Assembly (NCBI GenBank): GCA_050181295.1
Contig: JBFXDI010000014.1
Span: 1 to 47,970, forward strand
Reading direction: 5' to 3'
Origin: JBFXDI01 sp050181295
GTDB taxonomy: Bacteria; Pseudomonadota; Alphaproteobacteria; Rhizobiales; Aestuariivirgaceae
Length of the DNA stretch: 47,970 nucleotides
The position numbers were made by a program, and so were the translations under genes. The notes under the pieces are model-generated. The model ran no database searches and was not told where the DNA came from. It saw only the letters and a list, made by a program, of their open reading frames with translations. Each line of letters opens with the position of its first letter. Positions within the stretch are counted from its first letter, which is position 1. Below are positions 24,339-31,225 of the stretch, in pieces.

Positions 24339-24420
24339 GCCTCACCAGCGCCGTTTCACCAGCGCCCATGCGGCTCGGACGCCGCCTCCTGTTGGAGCTG
24401 GCGCCCAGCAGGAACCGACC

Positions 24421-26166
24421 TTGGCCCTGACCGAACACGAGAGCGCCGGACCGTCGCAGAGCCCCGGGGAATACCGCGTGCTGGCGCGCAAGTACCGGCC
24501 GCGCCGCTTCGAGGACCTGATCGGGCAGGACGCCGTCGTCCGCACCCTCACCAACGCCTTCGCGACCGGCCGCATCGCCCATGCCTACATGCTGACCGGC
24601 GTGCGCGGGGTGGGCAAGACCACGACCGCGCGCCTCATCGCGCGGGCGCTGAACTACACAGGACCGGGGAGCGAGGGCGGCCCCACCACCAGCATGCCCG
24701 AGATGGGCGAGCACTGCGAGGCGATTCTCGAATCCCGCCATCCGGACGTGATCGAGATGGACGCCGCCTCCCGCACCGGCGTCGACGACGTGCGCGAGAT
24801 CATCGAGCAGGTGCGCTACCGGCCGATCGCGGCGCGCACCAAGGTCTACATCATCGACGAAGTGCACATGCTGTCGAAGAACGCCTTCAACGCGTTGCTC
24901 AAGACGCTCGAGGAGCCGCCGGAGCACGTGAAATTCATCTTCGCCACCACCGAGACCCGCAAGGTGCCGGTGACGGTGCTGTCGCGCTGCCAGCGCTTCG
25001 ACCTGAGGCGCGTGGACGGCGCGCTCCTCATGCGGCACCTCGCGGAGGTGTCGGCGGCCGAAGGCGTCGAGCCCGAGGAGGAGGCGCTGCGCATGATCGC
25101 GCGCGCGGCGGAAGGCTCGGTGCGGGATTCGCTCTCGCTGCTCGACCAGGCCATCGCCTATGGCGGCAAGATGGTGAAGGCGGCGGATGTCCAGTCCATG
25201 CTGGGGCTCGCCGACCGGGCGCGCGTCGTCGATCTGTTCGAGGCGGTGATGCGGGGCGATATGCCCAAGGCCATTGCCGAGATCGAGGCGCAATATGCGC
25301 TGGGCAGCGATCCGCTCGCGATCCTGACCGATCTCGCCGACTTCGTGCACTGGGTGACGCGCCTGAAAGTGGCGCCGGAGACCGAGGCCGATGCGGCCCG
25401 GAGCGAAGTGGAGATCCGGCGCGGCAGGGAATTCGCCGCAACGCTCGCCATGCCGCATCTCGCCCGCGCCTGGCAGATGCTGCTGAAAGGCCTGGAGGAA
25501 GCGGGGCAGGCGGCGAACCCGCTGGCCGCCGCGGAAATGGTGCTGATCCGCCTCGCCTATTCAGCCGACCTGCCGGATCCGGCGAGCCTCGTGCGCGACG
25601 CGCAAGGCAACGGCGTCTCCGCGCGTCCCTCGCCGGAGTGCGCGCCCTCTCGCGACGGAGGCGGTGCGCGTGCGCTCCGCGCCGTGGCGCCCGAGCCGGC
25701 ATCCCGTCCAGCACCTCGCCTGCCTGAGCCTTCCGAGGCGCCGCGCGCCTCGGCGCTTCCCATGCCCACCGATTTTCCGGCCATCGTCGCGCTCGCGGGC
25801 GCCATGCGCGACCTCAAGCTGAAGCTCGATCTGGAACGTTTCGTTCGCCCGGTGCGGGTCTCCCTCGGCAAGCTCGAGATCGCGCTCGAGCCTGGCGCGA
25901 GCCCGAGCTTTCCCGGCGAGATTTCCCGCAAGCTCGAGGCCTGGACCGGCGGCCGCTGGATGGTGCTCCTGCACAATGAGGGCGGCGAGCGTCCGATCGC
26001 CGAGCAGAAGAAGGCGCTGAAGGACGATGCGCTGCGGAGCGCCCGCGAGCATCCTTCCGTGCGCGCCGTGCTCGACAAATTTCCGGGCGCTGAGATTCTC
26101 GAGGTGCGCGACCGCGGCGCCTATGCCGCCGAGGCCGGTCCGCCGCCCGACGAGCAGCCCGAGTGA
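24421..26166 (+). CDS. dnaX: DNA polymerase III subunit gamma/tau
   Basis: 581 residues with a TTG start. The AAA+ clamp-loader domain has Walker A GVRGVGKTT (60-68), the Walker B/DEVH stretch VYIIDEVHMLSKNAFNALL and the arginine-finger motif SRCQRFDLRR. The zinc module of E. coli DnaX (four Cys) is reduced to a single Cys in GEHCEAI, which is usual for this class. Domain III and a Pro-rich linker (about 390-440) precede the tau C-terminus. No A-rich frameshift site is obvious, so a separate gamma product is not predicted. It starts the dnaX-ybaB-recR run. Confidence 0.95.
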   Translation: MALTEHESAGPSQSPGEYRVLARKYRPRRFEDLIGQDAVVRTLTNAFATGRIAHAYMLTGVRGVGKTTTARLIARALNYTGPGSEGGPTTSMPEMGEHCEAILESRHPDVIEMDAASRTGVDDVREIIEQVRYRPIAARTKVYIIDEVHMLSKNAFNALLKTLEEPPEHVKFIFATTETRKVPVTVLSRCQRFDLRRVDGALLMRHLAEVSAAEGVEPEEEALRMIARAAEGSVRDSLSLLDQAIAYGGKMVKAADVQSMLGLADRARVVDLFEAVMRGDMPKAIAEIEAQYALGSDPLAILTDLADFVHWVTRLKVAPETEADAARSEVEIRRGREFAATLAMPHLARAWQMLLKGLEEAGQAANPLAAAEMVLIRLAYSADLPDPASLVRDAQGNGVSARPSPECAPSRDGGGARALRAVAPEPASRPAPRLPEPSEAPRASALPMPTDFPAIVALAGAMRDLKLKLDLERFVRPVRVSLGKLEIALEPGASPSFPGEISRKLEAWTGGRWMVLLHNEGGERPIAEQKKALKDDALRSAREHPSVRAVLDKFPGAEILEVRDRGAYAAEAGPPPDEQPE

Positions 26167-26185
26167 TTTGCAGGAGAGAGTGGCG

Positions 26186-26509
26186 ATGAAGAACCTCGGC
26201 CAGATGATGAAGCAGGTTCAGGAGATGCAGGCGCGCATGCAGGAGTTCCAGGCGCGCCTCGACACCATGACCATCGAGGGCCGCTCCGGCGGCGGGCTCG
26301 TGACCGTCACGCTCAACGGCAAGGGCGCGCTCGTGGGGGTCGAGATCGACCCGAGCCTCCTGAAGCCCGACGAGAAGGAGATCGTCGAGGACCTGATCGT
26401 CGCCGCGCATGGCGAGGCCAAGGGCAAGGTCGAGCGCATGATGGCGGACGAGATGGGCAAGATGACGGGCGGCCTGCCGCTGCCGCCGGGCTTCCAGCTT
26501 CCGATCTGA
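26186..26509 (+). CDS. ybaB: YbaB/EbfC family nucleoid-associated protein
   Basis: 107 residues. The start MKNLGQMMKQVQEMQARMQE is the family's coiled helix, followed by the tweezer sheet region GGLVTVTLNGKGALVGVEID and the end GGLPLPPGFQLPI. It forms dimers that bind DNA. The ATG at 26186 follows AGGAGAG by 6 bp and is 19 bp after dnaX. The dnaX-ybaB-recR order is widely conserved and links the gene to replication and repair. Confidence 0.94.
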   Translation: MKNLGQMMKQVQEMQARMQEFQARLDTMTIEGRSGGGLVTVTLNGKGALVGVEIDPSLLKPDEKEIVEDLIVAAHGEAKGKVERMMADEMGKMTGGLPLPPGFQLPI

Positions 26510-26531
26510 AGCGCATGCTGCTCGTCCATTT

Positions 26532-26596
26532 CCGCTCATTCCCGCGCAAGCGGGAATCCATCATCTCCTGGGTCCCCGCCTTCGCGGGGACGAGCG
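26532..26596. repeat. Double-hairpin repeat between ybaB and recR
   Basis: CATTCCCGCGCAAGCGGGAATCC and GGTCCCCGCCTTCGCGGGGACGAG form two hairpins 10 bp apart. The same element lies in the opposite orientation at 31116-31205. It sits inside the dnaX-ybaB-recR run. Confidence 0.78.
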
Positions 26597-26615
26597 TAAG
26601 AAGCATGGCCACCCC

Positions 26616-27221
26616 ATGAGCCGCCGCACCACGGGCCCCGAGATCGAGCGCCTGATGCAGCTCCTGGCGCGTCTTCCGGGGCTCGGTCCCCGCTCGGCGC
26701 GGCGCGCGGCGCTGCACTTGATCAAGCACCGCGAAAGCCTGCTCGAGCCCTTGACCGCGGCCATGGCGACGGCGCGCGACACGGTGAAGGTCTGCTCTGC
26801 TTGCGGCAATGTCGACACGCTCGATCCCTGCACGCTCTGTCTCGACGAGCGGCGCGACCGGGGCGTCATCTGCGTCGTGGAGGAGGTGGGCGATCTCTGG
26901 GCGCTGGAGCGCTCGGGCGCGCATAACGGGCTCTACCACGTGCTGGGCGGCACGCTTTCGGCGATCGAGGGGGTGCGGCCGGAAGACCTCAACATCGCGA
27001 GGCTTGTCGACCGCGCCGGCGAGCCTCACGTGCGCGAGGTGGTGATCGCCGTCAACGCCACGGTGGAGGGCCAGACGACGGCGCACTACATCACCGACCA
27101 GCTGCGCGGGCTCGACGTCTCCGTCTCGCGGCTGGCCCACGGCGTGCCGGTCGGTGGCGAGCTCGACTATCTGGACGAGGGCACGCTCGCCGCGGCGTTG
27201 AAGGCCCGCCGCCCGTTCTGA
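26616..27221 (+). CDS. recR: Recombination protein RecR
   Basis: 201 residues, full family length. A helix-hairpin-helix (RLPGLGPRSARRAALHL) is followed by a four-Cys zinc finger (Cys60, 63, 72 and 75) and a Toprim domain (VICVVEEVGDLWALERSG), ending in a Walker B-like tail. RecR acts with RecO and RecF to load RecA on gapped DNA. The repeat at 26532-26596 separates it from ybaB. Confidence 0.96.
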   Translation: MSRRTTGPEIERLMQLLARLPGLGPRSARRAALHLIKHRESLLEPLTAAMATARDTVKVCSACGNVDTLDPCTLCLDERRDRGVICVVEEVGDLWALERSGAHNGLYHVLGGTLSAIEGVRPEDLNIARLVDRAGEPHVREVVIAVNATVEGQTTAHYITDQLRGLDVSVSRLAHGVPVGGELDYLDEGTLAAALKARRPF

Positions 27222-27238
27222 ACGATCGGCCATCTCTT

Positions 27239-27344
27239 GTCATTGCCGGGCTTGACCCGGCAATCCATGAACATCGTCATTGCAAGCAATGCGGGGCCTG
27301 TGTTCATGGATCCCGGACTGGACCTTTGGTCCATCCGGGATGAC
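27239..27344. repeat. Composite GTCAT...ATGAC repeat
   Basis: The left hairpin is GTCATTGCCGGG-cttga-CCCGGCAATCC. The right hairpin is GGATCCCGGACTGGACC with its complement ending in GGGATGAC. The inner edges ATCCATGAAC and GTTCATGGAT are a perfect inverted pair, so the whole 106 bp can fold as one structure. It lies at the recR / ATC-hydrolase convergent junction. Confidence 0.8.
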
Positions 27345-27381
27345 AGGATAGAGGCAGTGGCACCGTCGTGGTCTACGGATC

Positions 27382-27469
27382 GTCATGCCAGCGGAACTCA
27401 GGGCATCCCCTGAAGCGGTCCCGCTGGGTGGCAGAGTCACCATTGGACTCCAGCTTGCGCTGGAATGAC
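27382..27469. repeat. Second composite repeat at the same junction, degenerate
   Basis: It opens with GTCATGCCAGCGG and a partial complement GGGCATCC, and closes with CTCCAGCTTGCGCTGGAATGAC. The layout matches the elements at 3992 and 40447. Together with the preceding repeat it fills most of the 286-bp gap after recR. Confidence 0.65.
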
Positions 27470-27507
27470 ACTGGTTGGGCACACACCTTGCGGCCAGGCG
27501 GAAGGCC

Positions 27508-27981
27508 TTACGCCGGCGTGTCGTAGGTGTAGCGGAAGGTGCAGCAGGGCGCGCCTTCCATGATCGTCTGCTTGCGCTCGAGCCGGATCTTCGGGTCGTA
27601 GCCCTGGCAGAAAGTGCCGTCGCGGTTGCACGACATGAGGTGCCCGATCTTGCCGAGCCCCATCTCGCGATAGGTCTCGGCATAGCGGCAGCACGTGATG
27701 TTGAAGTCGAATTTTTCGTCGGTCGCCTCCAGCACCTCCATCTCGAGCGCGCCGTCGGCGGTCCAGAGCTCGTAGAGCTTGATGAAGTCGGCCATGGAGG
27801 TGACGCCGCCCGGCGCCTTGCTCGCGAAGGCCTGACCCTCGGCGATGGCCGCCTTGCGGATGGCGGCATCGAGGATGGAGGCGGCCTTCTCCTCGCCGAT
27901 CTCGGCCGCCATCTCCCTGAAGATCGGGCCGATGACTTCCGCCTGCAGCTTCCGCTTCACGATCGTGGGCATGTCCTTCAT
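27508..27981 (-). CDS. L-2-amino-thiazoline-4-carboxylic acid hydrolase family protein
   Basis: 157 residues. It has the Cys-rich pattern of the ATC-hydrolase family: FNITCCRYAETYREMG, GHLMSCNRDGTFCQGY and EGAPCCTFRYTY. Founding members open the thiazoline ring of ATC to S-carbamoyl-cysteine on the route to L-cysteine, but most genomic members are untested. No signal or membrane segment is seen. The gene starts 18 bp after the ArsC-like gene and probably belongs to the same transcript as glnD. The physiological substrate here is open. Confidence 0.75.
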   Translation of the reverse strand: MKDMPTIVKRKLQAEVIGPIFREMAAEIGEEKAASILDAAIRKAAIAEGQAFASKAPGGVTSMADFIKLYELWTADGALEMEVLEATDEKFDFNITCCRYAETYREMGLGKIGHLMSCNRDGTFCQGYDPKIRLERKQTIMEGAPCCTFRYTYDTPA

Positions 27982-27999
27982 CGGAAATCCTCAGGAGCT

Positions 28000-28356
28000 C
28001 TACCGGGCAAGGGCGCGAGCATACTCCTCTGGCCCGAAGCCGACCAGAAGCTGCTCTTGGGTCTCCAGCACCGGCCGCCTGATCATCGAGGGCTGGGCGA
28101 GCATGAGCGCCAGGGCCTTGCGCTCGTCGAGTCCCTGCCGGTCGGCCTCAGGCAACTTGCGGAAGGTCGTGCCGGCGCGGTTGAGGAGCCTTTCCCAGCC
28201 GGCCTTCCTCGCCCAGCCCTCGAGCCGCGCCTTGTCGATGCCGTCCACCTTGTAGTCGTGGAAGCGATACTCCACGCCATGCGCGTCGAGCCATGCGCGC
28301 GCCTTCTTCATCGTGTCGCAGTTCCGGATGCCGTAGATCGTGACCGGCTTCGCCAT
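28000..28356 (-). CDS. ArsC/Spx family (YffB-like) thioredoxin-fold protein
   Basis: 118 residues. The single N-terminal Cys in YGIRNCDTMKKARAWL and the C-terminal IRRPVLETQEQLLVGFGPEEY place it in the ArsC/Spx/YffB group. True arsenate reductases carry extra Arg and Cys residues in the loop that I do not see, so a glutathione-dependent thiol reductase role (YffB type) is likelier. It lies 11 bp after glnD and 18 bp before the ATC-hydrolase-like gene. Confidence 0.85.
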   Translation of the reverse strand: MAKPVTIYGIRNCDTMKKARAWLDAHGVEYRFHDYKVDGIDKARLEGWARKAGWERLLNRAGTTFRKLPEADRQGLDERKALALMLAQPSMIRRPVLETQEQLLVGFGPEEYARALAR

Positions 28357-28367
28357 CTCTATCGCCT

Positions 28368-31085
28368 CTACCTCGCCTTAGCCTGGGTTTCCGGCTGCAG
28401 CACCTGCATGAGGTGCCGCACGATGGCGTTGCGGCGGTTGCCGTTGGTGATCTTCTCGCCCGTCAGGTCGGTCACGTAGAAGACGTCGACCGCGCGCTCG
28501 CCATAGGTCGTGATGTGGGCCGAGGCGATGTTGAGGTTGAGCCGGAAGAGCGCGTGGGTGAGATCGTAGAGAAAGCCGATGCGGTCGAGGCCGTTGACCT
28601 CGATGACGGTGGTGCGGTTGGAGGACTCGTTGTCGATGATGACCCGCGGCTCGACCGTGAAGGAGGTTATGCGGCCTCTGGGCCTCGCCATGCTGGCCAC
28701 CAGCTCGCGCAGCCGCACGTCGCCTTTCAGCGCCTGCCGGATGAGGGCGGCCACACGCTCGGCGCGCCGCTGCTCGTCGGCCTCCTCGGAGAATTCGCGC
28801 TGGATGAGGAGCGTGTCGAGCGCGATGCCGTCGGTGGTGGTGAAGATCTGGGCGCCTGCGATGTTGGCGCCGGCCGCCGCGCAGGCGCCGGTGAGCGTGG
28901 CGAGGAGCCGCGGATGGTCCGGCGCGAGCACGGTCAGCTCGGTGATGGCGGTGAAGTCGTCGGTCCTGACGGAGGTGAGAACCGGCTCGCCCGTGCGCTC
29001 GGCTTCCGCCAGCATCAGGGCATGCGCCTCGTGGTGCGCCGTGTCGGAGTTTAGCCAGTAGGGATCGTAGTGGCGCCTGAGATAGGCGCGCTTCCGCTTC
29101 TCGCTCCAGTCGGACACGGTTTTCAGGAACGCCGCCTGCGCCGCCGCCACGCGGTCCTTGCGGGAGATGCTGGAATGGCCGCCCGACAGCACGGGCTCGG
29201 CCTCGAAATAGAGCGTGCGCAGGAGCTGGCCCTTCCAGCCGTTCCACACGCCCGGCCCCACGGCGCGGATGTCGGCGACGGTGAGGATGAGGAGCATTTT
29301 CAGGCGCTCCGGGCTCTGCACCAGCGAGGCGAAGTCGAGGATGGTCTTGAAGTCGTTGAGGTCGCGCGTCTGCGCCGTCTCGCTCATGACGAGGTGGTGG
29401 CGCACCAGCCAGGCGACGAGCTCGGTCTCCGCGGGCTCGAGGCCGAGCCTCGGACCGAGCGCCTTGGCCACCCGCTCGCCCGCCACCGAATGGCTCTCCT
29501 TGCGGCCTTTCGCGATGTCGTGCAGCAGCACGGCGACGTAGAGCGCGCGGCGGTTGGCGAGCGTCGGCATGATGTCGGTCGAGAGCGGATGATCGTCGCG
29601 GAAGCGCCCGTGCTGGATGTCCGACAGGATGCCGACGGCGCGCAGCAGATGCTCGTCCACCGTGTAGTGGTGGTACATGTTGAACTGCATCATGCCGACG
29701 ATCTTGCCGAAGTCGGGGATGAAGCGTCCGAGCACGCCCGCCTCGCTCATACGGGAGAGCGCGGCTTCCGGATCGTCCGAGTCGGTGAGGACCGAGAGGA
29801 AGATGCGGTTCGCTTCCGGGTTCTCGCGGAGCTCCGGCCCGATGAGATTGAGCGAGCGGCGCACCTCCTTGAAGGCGTCCGGATGGATGGCGACGTTGTA
29901 TGCGACCGCGAAGCCGAAGAGCCGCAGCAGGTTGACGGGGTCGCGCTCGAAGACGCCCTCGTCGCTGATGGTGAGGCGACCGGCGTCGATGCGGAAGTCG
30001 CGGCTCTCCTTGATGGCGCGGCCTCTGTGGGAGAAGCCCTGCCAGAAGCGGCTGAGGCCCGGCGCCTTCTTCATCTCCTGCGCCTCGAGCACCGCGCAGA
30101 AGATGCGGGTGAGGTCGCCCACCTCCTTGGCGATGAGGAAATAGTGCTTCATGAAGCGCTCGACATGGCGCAGCCCGCCATGCGCGGTGTAGCCCAGCCG
30201 CTCGGCGAGCTCGGCCTGCTTGTCGAAGGTGAGCTTGTCGCCGCCCTTCGGCGCCATGAAATGGAGCTGGCAGCGCACCGACCAGAGAAAATCCTCGCAT
30301 TTGATGAAGCGCGCGAGCTCGGCGCGCGTGAAGAGTCCGGCCGGCACCAGATCCTCGCTGGACTGCGTGCCGTAGACATATTTGGCGATCCAGAAGAGGG
30401 TGTGGAGGTCGCGCAAGCCCCCCTTTCCGTCCTTGACGTCGGGCTCGACCAGATAGCGGGATTCGCCCGCCCGGCGGTGCCTCTCGTCACGCTCGGCGAG
30501 CTTGCCGGCAATGAAGTTCTTGGCGTCCTTGCCCACGATCTCGGCGCGGAAGCGCTGCGAGAGCTCCTCGAAGAGCCCGGTGTCGCCGCAGATGTAGCGG
30601 GCCTCCAGCACCGAGGTCTTGATGGTCGTGTCGCCGCGCGCGAGCTTCAGGCACTCGTCCACGCTGCGGGTCGCGTGCCCGACCTTGAAGCCCGTGTCCC
30701 AGAGCACGTAGAGCATGTATTCGACGATGCTCTCGCCCCAGGCCGTCTGCTTGTAGGGAAGCACGAAGAGGAGGTCGATGTCGGACTGGGGCGCGAGCGT
30801 CCCGCGCCCGTAGCCGCCGGTCGCCACCACCGCAAGCCGCTCCGACGTCGAGGGATTGACGGCCCGGTAGATGTGGCTCGAGGCGAGATCGTAGAGGCCC
30901 TCGACCAGCATGTCCTGAAGCGCGGAGAGCCGCTCGGCGCAGCGCGTGCCGCTGCCGTCGGCGAGAAGCTGGCGCTCCGCCTCCGCGCGGGCCTCCTTCA
31001 CCCAGCCTTTGAGGAACGCGATGAGCGCCGGCCGGAAGGCGGTTCCCTCCGCACCGTGCGTCTCGACCAGTGCGGCGATGCCCAT
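28368..31085 (-). CDS. glnD: [Protein-PII] uridylyltransferase / uridylyl-removing enzyme
   Basis: 905 residues from the ATG at 31085. The frame stays open far upstream into the mutS gene and the repeat at 31116-31205, but the family length and N-terminus fit this start. Domains in order are a nucleotidyltransferase (GGYGRGTLAPQSDIDLLFVL, about residues 86-105), a middle helical region, an HD hydrolase (VLLHDIAKGRKESHS near 518) and two C-terminal ACT domains that sense glutamine. It uridylylates PII (GlnB/GlnK) when nitrogen is short. It follows mutS, a conserved order in Hyphomicrobiales. Confidence 0.95.
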   Translation of the reverse strand: MGIAALVETHGAEGTAFRPALIAFLKGWVKEARAEAERQLLADGSGTRCAERLSALQDMLVEGLYDLASSHIYRAVNPSTSERLAVVATGGYGRGTLAPQSDIDLLFVLPYKQTAWGESIVEYMLYVLWDTGFKVGHATRSVDECLKLARGDTTIKTSVLEARYICGDTGLFEELSQRFRAEIVGKDAKNFIAGKLAERDERHRRAGESRYLVEPDVKDGKGGLRDLHTLFWIAKYVYGTQSSEDLVPAGLFTRAELARFIKCEDFLWSVRCQLHFMAPKGGDKLTFDKQAELAERLGYTAHGGLRHVERFMKHYFLIAKEVGDLTRIFCAVLEAQEMKKAPGLSRFWQGFSHRGRAIKESRDFRIDAGRLTISDEGVFERDPVNLLRLFGFAVAYNVAIHPDAFKEVRRSLNLIGPELRENPEANRIFLSVLTDSDDPEAALSRMSEAGVLGRFIPDFGKIVGMMQFNMYHHYTVDEHLLRAVGILSDIQHGRFRDDHPLSTDIMPTLANRRALYVAVLLHDIAKGRKESHSVAGERVAKALGPRLGLEPAETELVAWLVRHHLVMSETAQTRDLNDFKTILDFASLVQSPERLKMLLILTVADIRAVGPGVWNGWKGQLLRTLYFEAEPVLSGGHSSISRKDRVAAAQAAFLKTVSDWSEKRKRAYLRRHYDPYWLNSDTAHHEAHALMLAEAERTGEPVLTSVRTDDFTAITELTVLAPDHPRLLATLTGACAAAGANIAGAQIFTTTDGIALDTLLIQREFSEEADEQRRAERVAALIRQALKGDVRLRELVASMARPRGRITSFTVEPRVIIDNESSNRTTVIEVNGLDRIGFLYDLTHALFRLNLNIASAHITTYGERAVDVFYVTDLTGEKITNGNRRNAIVRHLMQVLQPETQAKAR

Positions 31086-31115
31086 GCCGAGCGTGTCATC
31101 GCTTGACCGATCCGT

Positions 31116-31205
31116 TCGTCCCCGCGGAGGCGGGGACCCAGCTTTTGCCTTCGAGGCGATATCCGTTTCCGCCTGGATTCCCGCTTTCGCGGAAATGAGC
31201 GGGTC
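31116..31205. repeat. Double-hairpin repeat between mutS and glnD
   Basis: CGTCCCCGCGGAGGCGGGGACC and GGATTCCCGCTTTCGCGGAA form two hairpins. This is the reverse orientation of the element at 26532-26596. It fills most of the 140-bp gap from the mutS stop to the glnD start. Confidence 0.78.
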
Positions 31206-31225
31206 TTGTTTTTCCCTTCTCCGGG

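Noticed and set aside
28000..28356. Arsenate reductase involved in arsenic resistance.
   Set aside because: No ars regulator or pump is nearby and the catalytic loop is YffB/Spx-like.
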